Below are positions 17,097-27,000 of a stretch of DNA of 64,000 nt, in pieces. Location: NCBI GenBank assembly GCA_021733665.1, contig JAHREI010000008.1, positions 85,885 to 149,884 of the forward strand, in the 5' to 3' direction. The position numbers were made by a program, and so were the translations under genes. The stretch is from Bacillus subtilis (GTDB lineage Bacteria; Pseudomonadota; Alphaproteobacteria; Rhizobiales; Rhizobiaceae). Position 1 is the first letter of the stretch. Each line of letters opens with the position of its first letter. A model generated the notes under the pieces. The model worked only from the letters and a program-made list of their open reading frames with translations, was not told the origin of the DNA and did not search any database.

Positions 17097-17433
17097 TATT
17101 TGATTGTAAAATTGTATATTTAATCTATATGTCTAATGTTTTTTATAATAATTTAGAGTTTTACTAAAGATTAACCATAAAATTATAGCGTTTATTCACT
17201 TTCTGAATTCCGGAAATGTGAACTGAAAGTATTTTCCGGAATTTTTGATGCGGTTTTATGGCAGGAACGGGAGCCTGCCTGTTGTGTATTGCGTTTGCCG
17301 GAAGGTGAAAAGGGCTGCTGAAACAGGGCAGTTTTTCTCCTTGTGATCCCACAAAATTATGAGAACCCCAACGCATTTTCTGCAGTGAAAATGTGATGTG
17401 AGCAACTTTGCCCGAATTCTGCCGGAGAATGCC
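17097..17433. other. Intergenic region before the autotransporter
   Basis: No gene is seen. The first 110 bases are strongly AT-rich; the rest contains a perfect inverted repeat at 17206-17243. A GTG at 17398 is in frame with the autotransporter but has no good ribosome binding site. Confidence 0.4.
17206..17243. promoter_or_regulatory. Perfect 11-base inverted repeat upstream of the autotransporter
   Basis: AATTCCGGAAA (17206-17216) and TTTCCGGAATT (17233-17243) are exact complements separated by 16 bases, with three T after the second arm. It may be an operator for the autotransporter or a weak terminator; the spacing of about 2.6 helical turns between arm centres fits a dimeric or tetrameric regulator. 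Confidence 0.5.
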
Positions 17434-20400
17434 ATGTGTAAATATCGCAGTAACAATAAAAGCGTTTTAAAACGCCGTATAGCACAGTATTCGCTGTTTA
17501 TTTTTACGCCTATGCTTTTGGGAGCCTCCGCAGTACAGGCGCAGGTCGTCTGGACCGGTAGTGGTTCTGAGAATTGGGGCGACACTGTCAATTGGAGCGG
17601 CGATCAGATCCCGACCGGTACTGATAATATCGTTATCAATGCGGGGTCAGGCAAAACTGCGATTGTTGACGGTCAAAGCTTTAGTGTTCATAAGCTGGTG
17701 ACAGGGGCGGCTTTTCCGGGCAGTGCGAATGACGGGGAATTCCGCGTTATTAATGGCGGCAGTTTAACCGCAGAAGGTTTTGTTATTCTGGGCGAGGGAG
17801 CCGGAACCGTAGGGCGAGCCGTTGTCTCAGGTGAAAATTCTAAATTCGAGATTAATTCAGATCAGTTCTTTCTGGGGGAGGCCGGTGAAGGACATCTGAC
17901 GATTAAAGATGGTGGCCAGTTTAAGACTGCGACAGATACGACTATTTTTGCAGGTGAAAAAGGTAACCTTGGTACCAGCAGCTTTACTGTGACGGGTGCA
18001 GGAACACAGGCTGATATTGGCACACTGCTTTTATCATATACCCAAAATAATGTTCCGAGTGAGCATACAACTCTTTTCAACGTGACAGATGGTGCGGTGG
18101 TCAATGCCGTGCAGATGAACTGGGCATATAGTGGCAAAGGTATTGTCAATATTGATAATGCCACAGTGAATATGAATAGTATTCTTTCAGGTTATCGGGA
18201 AGGTTCAGAGGGAATTGCACTTGTCAGCGGAGAAAATGCTTCCCTGAATATTGCTGGCCTTATGCAATTTGGCAGCAGCGGCAAGAGTACAACACGGATT
18301 GAAAAAGGTGCTTATTTTATAACCGGCGGCAGTGCCAATCTTGGAGTGGCCAGCACCGGAGAAGGAATGGTTGTCGTCAGTGGTGCCGGTTCGCGATGGG
18401 ATGCTCTGACCAATATTTATGTAGGCGCAGCAGGTAAAGGTGCTATTTCGATTGAAGATGGTGGCATTCTCGACAGTAAAAATGTTGCCATGGCTTATGA
18501 AGGGGGCTCAGAGGCGCTGATTAACGTTATCGGAGCCGGTTCTTTATGGACAAGCACGGGTACAACATTCAATGCCTATGATGGTAAATCCCATATTGGC
18601 ATAACTGCTGGCGGTAAGGCGCATCTGGAAGAGGTTTATGCGGCTAATGGTGCGGACGCATATAGCACCACACTTGTATCCGGTGCGCAAAGTGAACTGA
18701 CGGTTGACGGTGTTTTACTGGTGGGATCGGGCGGGACATCTCACTTGCTGGCTGAAAAAGGTGCAAAAGTAACTGCCGGATATGGTGCGGCAGCTAATGA
18801 AGCAACTGCGGTGGGCTCGATTACTGTTACGGGTGAAGGCACAAAATTTACCAATACCGGTGAAATGGCCATTGGTATTGCAGGTAAAGGAAATCTCACA
18901 GTTACAGATAAAGCTTCTCTCTCATCTGCAGATAAAATTGGACTTGCGGAAGAGGCGGGTAGTGAAGGTGTTTTGAATATCGGCACCGGCGGTCATGCGG
19001 GTGTTGTTGAAGCGCCTGAAATCACCGGCGGTGCCGGTGATGCGACGGTCAACTTCAACCATATTGACCGCATTGATTTTGATGTTGCTATGAAAGGCCG
19101 CCTCAATGTCAATCACATCAATCAGGGGGTGACCACACTCTTCGGTGAGAGTGATTACACCGGTATAACCAAGGTGTCTGCCGGTACTTACAAGGCCGGT
19201 AAAGAAGGTGTATTCAGCGAGAACTCCCACTATATTGCTGCCAATGGCGGTATCATTGATCTCAATAATTTTGATCAGTCTATGGAAGCGCTGACCAATC
19301 AGGGACGTGTGTATTTCGGCGGTGTTCCGGGGACTGAGCTGCATGTCGGGAATAATTATACCGGCGAAGGCGGCACGCTGTATCTCTCAACGGTGCTCGG
19401 CAAAGACGATTCATTAACCGACCGTATGTATGTCGGTGCGGATACGTCCGGCCATTCCTATGTGAAAGTCACTAACGTTGGCGGTCTGGGCGCGCAAACC
19501 AAAGAAGGCATCAAGATCATTGATGTTACGGGTCAGTCTGACGGTAAATTTTCGCTGCTCGGCGACTATGTTTATAAAGGTGAGCAAGTTGTTGTCGGCG
19601 GTGCCTATCGTTACAAGCTCAATCAGGGTGCGACATCAACACCGGATGACGGCAACTGGTATTTGCAGTCGGAGGGTTATCAGAAAGGCGTTGTGCCTTA
19701 TGAGGTCTATCCGCAACTTCTGCTCAATCATCTGCCAACGCTGCAACAGCGTGTGGGCAACCGTTTCTGGAACAATGCCGGTAATAAGCAATTGGCGCAG
19801 GGCGCGGATATTCCGGCCGGATTTGCACCACCGGAGGAAACCGGTGTCCTGATCGAAGAAAATGCTGTTTGGGGTCGCATGGAAGGCTCACACACATCGA
19901 TCAAATCCAGATATTCGACCTCCGGTGCGGATTATGATTACAACCATTTCCGCATGCAAGCCGGTATTGACGGCATGCTGAGAGAGACCGAAAACGGCAA
20001 GCTGATCGGTGGATTGACAGCGCATTATGATCGTAAAAACGCAGATATTTATACCCGTGATATCGACAGTGATATTGCCGTTAACGGTTATGGCTTTGGC
20101 GGTACGCTGACATGGTATGGCGAAAACGGCTTTTATATTGATAATCAGGCTGAAGCCACTTGGTATAAAAGCGATATCGGTGCGGATGGTGCTGTGGTCA
20201 ATGGCAATAAAGGCTTTGGCTATTCGCTGTCGGTTGAAACCGGTAAGCGCATCACTTTAAATGAATACTGGTCAATGACCCCACAGGGTCAGCTGATCTA
20301 TGCCAATGCCAGCTTTGACAGTTTCACGGATCGCTTCGGTGCTGACGTATCACGTAAGAAAGCTGACAGTCTCGAAGGTCGTCTTGGTCTGACGCTTGAT

Positions 20401-20688
20401 CATCAGGATTCATGGCTGAATGATCGCGGAATGATGAACCGTCGCTATGTCTATGGTATTGCCAATCTCTATACCGAGTTTCTCGGTGGTACAGAGGTTG
20501 ATGTCAGCGGTATTCGCTTTGCCAATAAGCGTGACCGTGTATGGGGTGGCTTAGGCCTCGGCGGTTCCTATAATTGGAATGATGACAAGTATTCCATCTA
20601 TGGTGAGGGGTTGGTGCTGACGAGCTTCAATCACTTTGCTGACAGCTACGGTTATAAAGGTACAATCGGTCTGCGCGTGAAGTGGTAA
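17434..20688 (+). CDS. Autotransporter (type Va secretion) with T5SS-type repeats
   Basis: The 1,084-residue protein has a long signal peptide (residues 1-36, basic VLKRR stretch then hydrophobic core, VQAQ cleavage). The passenger (about 37-800) consists of repeated beta-strand motifs of the T5SS/PEP-CTERM-associated type: V-x-G-x-G-S-x-W, VGAAGKGAISIEDGG, GSEALINVIGAGSLW and similar, which should fold as a beta-helix. Residues about 810-1084 are the translocating beta-barrel (AVWGRMEGSHTS to GTIGLRVKW) with the aromatic C-terminal residue needed for outer membrane insertion. I start at ATG 17434, six bases after GGAG, rather than the upstream GTG 17398. It stands alone between terminators and is likely an adhesin or surface factor; no catalytic motif is visible. 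Confidence 0.92.
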   Translation: MCKYRSNNKSVLKRRIAQYSLFIFTPMLLGASAVQAQVVWTGSGSENWGDTVNWSGDQIPTGTDNIVINAGSGKTAIVDGQSFSVHKLVTGAAFPGSANDGEFRVINGGSLTAEGFVILGEGAGTVGRAVVSGENSKFEINSDQFFLGEAGEGHLTIKDGGQFKTATDTTIFAGEKGNLGTSSFTVTGAGTQADIGTLLLSYTQNNVPSEHTTLFNVTDGAVVNAVQMNWAYSGKGIVNIDNATVNMNSILSGYREGSEGIALVSGENASLNIAGLMQFGSSGKSTTRIEKGAYFITGGSANLGVASTGEGMVVVSGAGSRWDALTNIYVGAAGKGAISIEDGGILDSKNVAMAYEGGSEALINVIGAGSLWTSTGTTFNAYDGKSHIGITAGGKAHLEEVYAANGADAYSTTLVSGAQSELTVDGVLLVGSGGTSHLLAEKGAKVTAGYGAAANEATAVGSITVTGEGTKFTNTGEMAIGIAGKGNLTVTDKASLSSADKIGLAEEAGSEGVLNIGTGGHAGVVEAPEITGGAGDATVNFNHIDRIDFDVAMKGRLNVNHINQGVTTLFGESDYTGITKVSAGTYKAGKEGVFSENSHYIAANGGIIDLNNFDQSMEALTNQGRVYFGGVPGTELHVGNNYTGEGGTLYLSTVLGKDDSLTDRMYVGADTSGHSYVKVTNVGGLGAQTKEGIKIIDVTGQSDGKFSLLGDYVYKGEQVVVGGAYRYKLNQGATSTPDDGNWYLQSEGYQKGVVPYEVYPQLLLNHLPTLQQRVGNRFWNNAGNKQLAQGADIPAGFAPPEETGVLIEENAVWGRMEGSHTSIKSRYSTSGADYDYNHFRMQAGIDGMLRETENGKLIGGLTAHYDRKNADIYTRDIDSDIAVNGYGFGGTLTWYGENGFYIDNQAEATWYKSDIGADGAVVNGNKGFGYSLSVETGKRITLNEYWSMTPQGQLIYANASFDSFTDRFGADVSRKKADSLEGRLGLTLDHQDSWLNDRGMMNRRYVYGIANLYTEFLGGTEVDVSGIRFANKRDRVWGGLGLGGSYNWNDDKYSIYGEGLVLTSFNHFADSYGYKGTIGLRVKW

Positions 20689-20711
20689 GACCAATTCGAT
20701 GAAAACAGTAT

Positions 20712-20740
20712 AAAAACGCCGGTTATTCCGGCGTTTTTTA
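20712..20740. terminator. Terminator between autotransporter and LysR gene
   Basis: AAAACGCCGG and CCGGCGTTTT form a perfect stem with a T-run. The A-rich left flank makes it usable from both strands, as expected between convergent genes. Confidence 0.9.
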
Positions 20741-20759
20741 TTGGCGTATCACGATGCAC

Positions 20760-21662
20760 TCAGCTCCATGGCAATTGGTTTGCCCATTGTTTGCGGATAT
20801 GTTCGATAAACATCCGCACTTTCGGAGAAACATGACGCCGTGTGGGATAGACGGCGCAAATGGGCGGTTCTTCGCGGCTGTAATTTTCAAGAACGGCTGT
20901 AAGTTTGCCTTGTTTTATATCCTCGCCGACAAGAAACGCCCCGAGTTGTACCAGACCTGCACCGGCCAAGGCGGCATCGCGGATCGCCTCTGTATTACCC
21001 AGCCTTAAACTGCCCTGTATGTCTATCTGACGTTCAACATCTCCGATGCAGAACTGCCAGGGAACCGGGCTGTTGGCGTGTGTGAATATAATCGTCTGAT
21101 GCCTGGCAAGATCATCCGGTGTTGTGGGCATACCGTGTTGTTTCAGATAGGCAGGCGATGCGCAGGTGATGAAGCGGTGCGGTGCCAGCACCTGTCGGAT
21201 CAGGCCGCTATCGGCTGGCCCGCCGATCCGTATCGCTATATCAATACCATCGGCTACCAGATCGCGGTAGTGATCGGAAAAGGACACATCGGCTTCCAGT
21301 TCCGGCCATTGCTCAAGAAAACCCTGTAACAAAGGCAGGATGTGCAAGCGTCCGAAAGCGATAGGCAAATCAATCCGCAAGCGGCCTTTCGGCGTTTGGT
21401 TGCGCTGCGCTAATGCGGCTTCCGCATCATCGACCTCGCAGATAATGCGCATGGCATGATCATAAAATAATTTGCCTTCTTCGGTCAGGTGTACAGAGCG
21501 GGTGGTGCGATGTACCAGACGGGTCGCTAGATTTTCTTCCAGTCGTGCAATGCATTTTCCAACCGCTGAACGGGACATACCAAGCCGTTCCGCCGTTTGG
21601 GTAAAGCTCTGACTGTCTGCGACTTTTATAAAGGCCAGCAGATCTCCGAAGTGGTTGATCAT
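20760..21662 (-). CDS. LysR family transcriptional regulator
   Basis: The 300-residue protein has a standard N-terminal helix-turn-helix (about residues 5-62, AERLGMSRSAVGKCIARLEE) and a periplasmic-binding-like effector domain (residues 90-295). It resembles the subgroup that controls adjacent efflux or detoxification genes. It is transcribed divergently from the MFS transporter gene, with an inverted repeat of LysR-box form at 21722-21738 between them, so it most likely controls the transporter-hydrolase pair. The inducer is unknown. Confidence 0.92.
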   Translation of the reverse strand: MINHFGDLLAFIKVADSQSFTQTAERLGMSRSAVGKCIARLEENLATRLVHRTTRSVHLTEEGKLFYDHAMRIICEVDDAEAALAQRNQTPKGRLRIDLPIAFGRLHILPLLQGFLEQWPELEADVSFSDHYRDLVADGIDIAIRIGGPADSGLIRQVLAPHRFITCASPAYLKQHGMPTTPDDLARHQTIIFTHANSPVPWQFCIGDVERQIDIQGSLRLGNTEAIRDAALAGAGLVQLGAFLVGEDIKQGKLTAVLENYSREEPPICAVYPTRRHVSPKVRMFIEHIRKQWANQLPWS

Positions 21663-21721
21663 GATGATTATCCGTCACATTGAACACGATTTGTCGCCAG
21701 TGTTTCCACGATGGTCATATT

Positions 21722-21738
21722 TATCTTATTTTTAGATA
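21722..21738. promoter_or_regulatory. Candidate LysR operator
   Basis: TATCT and AGATA flank seven bases, and the whole fits the T-N11-A pattern of LysR boxes. It lies in the gap between the divergent LysR and MFS genes. Confidence 0.5.
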
Positions 21739-21792
21739 CAGTAAAGCATGCAACCCGCATTGCACAATGCACTTCTGAAGAAAGGACGGGTT

Positions 21793-23001
21793 GTGGAACA
21801 GGCAATCAAACAATCAAAACGGATAACTGAAAGCAGGATTGCCCGAGGGAACTGGCCGGCGATTTATGCGGTTGCGCTGTCGACATTTGCGGTTGTCACA
21901 ACCGAAATGTTGCCGGTCGGACTGATGACGCCAATCGCACAGGCTTATGATATTTCGGTCGGTATTGCAGGGCTGACGATTTCCGTTCCGGCTATTCTCG
22001 CGGCGTTGTTCGCGCCCGTTGTCGTACTGGCAGCGGGACGTATCGACCGGCGTATACTTCTCAGCGGCTTGATGATCTTGCTGATGTGCGCCAATGCAAT
22101 CTCCGCGCTGGCACCAAGTTTTGAGTGGCAGCTGGCAGCCCGTGTGATTGTAGGTTTTTGTATGGGCGGTATCTGGTCGGTGGCTGGCGGGCTTGCTGGT
22201 CGATTGGTCCCGGAACAATCCGTTGCCCCCGCAACGGCGCTTATTTTCGGCGGGGTTGCTGTTGCATCCGTTCTGGGGGTGCCGCTTGGCGCATTTGCCG
22301 GTGAACTGGCCGGATGGCGTACCGCTTTTGCCGGTATGGCACTGTTTAGTCTGGTTGTTTTACTAATCCAGCTCTTTGTTCTGCCATCTTTGCCGGTCGA
22401 TGCTTCCGTGCGATGGCCGCAATTTACCGCACAGTTTGGCAGGCGTCCTGTACAGCTTGGCCTTTTAGTGACCCTGCTGCTCGTGGCCGGTCATTTCATG
22501 GCCTATACCTTTGTGCATCCTTTATTACAAAACCTGTCCGGTTTTGGCTCTGAGTGGATCGGCTTGTTATTGTTTGGTTACGGCATTGCAGGGATCAGCG
22601 GCAATTTCCTTGCAGGGATGCTTGCGGGGCGCAGAACGACCCAAACTTTGCTTGTTATAGCTGCGGGGCTGACCGTCGCCATTGCCGGTTTTGCCATCAT
22701 TGGCGGCAGTCAAATCAGTGGTGCAATTATGCTGGTGCTATGGGGGATTGCCTATGGCGGTGTTTCTGTTTCCTTGCAGACATGGATGATGAAATCCGCG
22801 CCGGATGCGATTGAAATCGTTACCTCGCTCTTTGTTGCTGTTTTCAATATCGGCATTGCACTTGGCTCTTTTGCCGGTGGCCGTGTTGTTGATGGTTTCG
22901 GGCTGCATACAACCTTGCTGATTGCCGCGGCACTGCCTGCAATCGCGTTCTTACTCACATTGTTCATACGCTCAGCGCAGCATGGAGAGGTGAAGCCATG
23001 A
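21793..23001 (+). CDS. MFS efflux transporter (DHA1 family)
   Basis: The protein (about 402 residues) has 12 predicted membrane segments and begins its membrane part with TEMLPVGLMTPIA, typical of the DHA1 drug/sugar/purine efflux group (AraJ, NepI-like). The GRIDRR loop after the second segment is motif A, and GRVVDGFG near the end is its counterpart in the second half. I prefer GTG 21793 because AAAGGA lies six bases upstream; ATG 21748, in frame, would add 15 residues but has no clear ribosome binding site. It overlaps the hydrolase gene by four bases and is divergent from LysR, an arrangement typical of an export-plus-modification detoxification unit. Confidence 0.88.
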   Translation: MEQAIKQSKRITESRIARGNWPAIYAVALSTFAVVTTEMLPVGLMTPIAQAYDISVGIAGLTISVPAILAALFAPVVVLAAGRIDRRILLSGLMILLMCANAISALAPSFEWQLAARVIVGFCMGGIWSVAGGLAGRLVPEQSVAPATALIFGGVAVASVLGVPLGAFAGELAGWRTAFAGMALFSLVVLLIQLFVLPSLPVDASVRWPQFTAQFGRRPVQLGLLVTLLLVAGHFMAYTFVHPLLQNLSGFGSEWIGLLLFGYGIAGISGNFLAGMLAGRRTTQTLLVIAAGLTVAIAGFAIIGGSQISGAIMLVLWGIAYGGVSVSLQTWMMKSAPDAIEIVTSLFVAVFNIGIALGSFAGGRVVDGFGLHTTLLIAAALPAIAFLLTLFIRSAQHGEVKP

Positions 23002-24008
23002 CCTATGATATTTTTGAGCTCGGCGATATTCAGCTTCAGTCGAAGCGCTGTATCCGGCAGGCAAAACTGGCCTATAAAACCTATGGCACCCTCAATGCCG
23101 CAAAAGATAATGTGATCCTTTACCCAACCTCTTTTGCGGGGACGCATGAGGATGCGGCATGGTTGATCGGTGCGGGAAGAGCGCTTGACCCTGAAAAATA
23201 CTTCATCATCATTCCCAATGCCTTTGGTAATGGCTTGTCCAGTTCGCCAAGCAATACCACAGCGCCTAATAATGGTAGCCGTTTTCCGCAGGTCACACTG
23301 CATGATAATGTGCAGCAGCAATATCGCCTGTTGACGGAAAAATTCGGCATCGTGAAAGTCCGGCTGGCCATTGGCTGGTCACTCGGAGGTGCACAGGCTT
23401 TTGAGTGGGCTGCGGCTTTTCCGGATATGGTGGAGCGCTTGTTTACATTTCAGAGTGCAGCACGGACATCACGTCATTTCAGCTTGTTTTTCGACAGTGT
23501 GCGGGTGGCGATTGAACTGGACGCGGCGTTTAAACAAGGGTTTTACACGCAGCCGCCACATCAGGGTTTGCGGGTTGCAGCCCGTATCTATGCGGCATGG
23601 GGTTTCTCGCAAAGCTTTTTCAGAGAGTGTCTGGATGAAACTGCACTCGGCTACTCGTCATTGGAGGATTTTCTCATCGACTTTTGGGAGGGCTGGTTCT
23701 TAAAACGTGATGCCAACAATCTAATTGCGCAACTTTGGACAGGACGTCATGCGGATATCAGCGCGAATGCAAAATATCAGGGCGATCTGGACAAGGCGCT
23801 GGCGGCCATTCAGGCAGACACGATCATTATGCCATCCTCAACGGATCTGTATTTCACCGTAGAAGATGCTGCGGCAGAAGCGGCAAAAATTCCACGGGCG
23901 GAGTTGCGGGTGTTGCACTCCCATTGGGGACATGTTGCCGGTGAGGGGCTGAATAATGCGGATACGCAAATAATCGAGCAGGCGATTGCAGACCTGCTGG
24001 CGCGATGA
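22998..24008 (+). CDS. MetX-like alpha/beta hydrolase
   Basis: This 336-residue protein has the homoserine O-acetyltransferase-like fold. The nucleophile is Ser128 in GWSLGG, with Asp283 (STDLYF) and His312 (SHWGHVAGEG) completing a plausible triad. True MetX enzymes usually have GGSMGG at the elbow and a more complete set of homoserine-binding residues, so it is probably a hydrolase or acyltransferase of other specificity. The ATGA overlap with the MFS gene shows translational coupling. A role in altering or detoxifying the exported compound is inferred from the pairing. Confidence 0.82.
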   Translation: MTYDIFELGDIQLQSKRCIRQAKLAYKTYGTLNAAKDNVILYPTSFAGTHEDAAWLIGAGRALDPEKYFIIIPNAFGNGLSSSPSNTTAPNNGSRFPQVTLHDNVQQQYRLLTEKFGIVKVRLAIGWSLGGAQAFEWAAAFPDMVERLFTFQSAARTSRHFSLFFDSVRVAIELDAAFKQGFYTQPPHQGLRVAARIYAAWGFSQSFFRECLDETALGYSSLEDFLIDFWEGWFLKRDANNLIAQLWTGRHADISANAKYQGDLDKALAAIQADTIIMPSSTDLYFTVEDAAAEAAKIPRAELRVLHSHWGHVAGEGLNNADTQIIEQAIADLLAR

Positions 24009-24036
24009 GCGCGATTTGCCTCTGGGGTTGATATGC

Positions 24037-24075
24037 ATAAGGCGCCTCTTTGCAGAGGCGCCTTATACTTTTTCT
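24037..24075. terminator. Bidirectional terminator between convergent genes
   Basis: A perfect 13-base stem (24037-24049 with 24054-24066, core AAGGCGCCTCT) with a TTGC loop lies between the hydrolase stop and the adhesin stop. T-rich sequence follows on the plus strand. Confidence 0.88.
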
Positions 24076-24089
24076 CAAATTCAGTCAGA

Positions 24090-27000
24090 TCAGAACTGGG
24101 CTGCTGATTGCTGGAGCAAACGTTCCAGTTCAAGGTCAGCGGTGCTTGGCGGTGTGTAAACATCGCTGGCCGCAGCCGGTATCTCCGTTGTCGGTGCCGT
24201 ATCTGTTGCAGGTGCAACAGGCTCAGCAGGCGCTTCCGGCAGTGCAGAGAGATCAATCTCTTCTGCTTCGGTCTGATCCGGCTGCTCAAAGACCTCATTG
24301 GCAAGAGCAGTCATATCAAGACCGTCGAGTTCTTCAGTCATGTCATCAGACTGTTCAGTCTGACCGGACATATCCGAACTCGCATCCGCCAGATTAATCA
24401 GGCCAGCCAATACAGACTGATCATCATAACCATCGGCATCATAGTTGCCTTCACCGTAGTTCTGGCCATCCTGAACATCAAGTTCATCAAGCAGACCTGA
24501 CATATCAAGCGACATTGGTGCGGCATGCACTTCCGGTTCAGATGTCAGATCATCCTGCTGATCGTCATGAGCCGATCTTGCAGAGAAGCTCTGAGCATCG
24601 CCGCCACTCATAGTATCGGCGCTGAAACCATTCATACCATCGCCGTCCGGATTGACCTCGCCACCGGCTGGCCGGATGACGGTGATCTTCCACGGATCAG
24701 ACGGAACACTCACGTTACCGGCAGCATCAGCCACGGTTATGGTGATGGTGTGTGCCTCTGCGGTCATGGCGGCAGTCGGCTTGAACGTCCATGTGCCATC
24801 CTCACCTACAGTGGTCGTACCCAGAACCTTGCCATTATCCAGAATGGTCACCAGACTGCCCGCTTCACCTTTACCCTTGAAGGTTGGCTGGGCGTCATCT
24901 GTTGTACCGTCTTTCGGAACAGGACCGGTCTCGGTGCCAACAGCGTCGATGATCTGGTTCAGTTCCGGTTTGGCCGGTGCTGTCACATCCACAACCACTT
25001 TAAAGGTTGTTTCCACTGTGCTGAGGTTGCCCGCTTTATCCATCGCCTTAAAGGTCAGGTTATGGGTTCCCTCAGCAAAGGCTTTGTCTGCCGCCGGACG
25101 GAAAGTCCATGTACCGGAAGCACTGACATCGACACTGCCGATTTCAACACCGTTGAGATAGACTTTCACTTTACCATTGGCTTCAGCCGTACCGGAGAAG
25201 GACGGACGGGTATCGTTCGTTGCATCACCGCTGTTGAGATCGCCGACTTTCGGCGGCACTGTATCCTGCACACGGCTGATCACCGGTGCCGGAGGTGGTG
25301 TTGTGTCGATCTCGATGGCAAAGCCGGTTGAGGCAGTACCAATATTACCGGCACGGTCAACAGCGATGGCGGTAAAGGTATATTTACCGTCTGCCAGAGC
25401 TGTCGGCAGTTTGAACGACCAGTTGCCATTTGCATCGGTGACGGCCGTACCAAGAATGGTTTTGCCGTCCGGCGCCATAATCCGCACCGTGCTGAGCGGC
25501 TCTGCTTTACCGTTGAGCGTCGGCTGTTTATCATCAATGATGCTGCTATTCGGCACATCACCTTTATACGGACCGACAGCGTCGGTTGCAGTATTGATAA
25601 TCGGCGCGGCAGGAGCCTTTGTGTCGACGGTTACGACATAGCCCGGTGTTGTCAGATCCAGCGTGCCAATATTACCGGCTTGATCGATGCCAAGTGTACG
25701 GAATGTATGCGTACCATCCGGCAAATCACCGGTTGTATAGGTCCACTTACCATTGGCATCTGCTTTAACCTCAGCAATTTGGGACGAACCGTTATAAATT
25801 CGAATAGTCGCAAATGGTTCAGTTGTTCCTTTCAGTTCCAATGTCTTATCGTTGGTGAAGCCGTTTTTAGCAATAACACCTGCATAAATACCAGTATCAG
25901 CGATTACTTCATCAATAATCGGCGCTTCAGGCGGTGTTGTATCGATTGTTACATTAAATGTTTCAGACGCAGCACTTGTTTGCCCGCCCGCTGTTAGTGT
26001 GGCCGTGAAAACATGAGCGCCTTCCGGAATATTCGTTACGTTCAACGACCACCTGCCATCACTGCCTACAGTTGTGGTGCCAACGGAGACACCATCCATA
26101 TAAACTGTGATTGTGTTTGTACCGCCAGGAACAAATTTCGCGATACCCCTGAGTGTCGTGTCTTTAGCGTCAGTCACGGCATTATTGTAATTAAGTCCCT
26201 GCACCCCACCGGTACCATCAATCAGATAAGTAAATTTGGGTGCTGTCAGACCTTTATCTGAGTTGAAATGGAAGAGGGTGTACATTTCAACAGGATGATC
26301 TTTCGATTGTCCATTAATAGAGACGCTATCGTAATAGTATCTATTCCTGACGTACTGGATGTTACCGGCATCGTTATAGAAACCAACTCTATAATCTGCC
26401 CAGCCTCCTGCAGGGTCTCTAGGTATGACAATCTTATATTTCCCATCAATACCTATGACCTCTGTAGATATCTGGACGCCATTACGAAACACCCCAAGTT
26501 TAACACCTAGTTGTCCTGCTGGAATGTTTCCTTCCATAACGATCGAATCAGATGCATCATCAAAATATGGGGTGAGATTATAATTTATGGTACCCGTATT
26601 CGGACTAGCCGTCTGCACAGATAACTGCCAGGCATTAGACGAAGGACTTACGTTACCAGCAAGGTCGACTGCTGTTGCTGTTAATTGAATCGCACCGCCA
26701 CCAATTTCTTTCGTTGGTGTAATCGTCCACTTACCGGTTGCATCGACAACTGCGCTGCCAAGGAACGTGTTACCGGACGACGTGTAAAGGTTAACAGTAG
26801 TTCCGGGAACACCTGTGCCTGAGACAACGGGCTTGGTGTCATTCGTTAATCCACCGCTATTAACCGGACCGGTAAACATGTCTTTGTTATCAATTACCTG
26901 TGTGATCACAGGTGCAAGTGGTGGGTTCAGAATAACATTGATAGTCCATGGATCCGAGATTTCACTCTCGAGACCGGCACGGTCAACCTGTTTCACCGTA

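Noticed and set aside
22998..24008. Calling the hydrolase a true homoserine O-acetyltransferase (metX)
   Set aside because: The nucleophile elbow is GWSLGG and the context is an efflux operon, not methionine synthesis.
24525..25331. Long plus-strand ORFs across the giant adhesin gene
   Set aside because: They recur in step with the Ig repeats, which shows they are reverse readings of a repetitive coding sequence.
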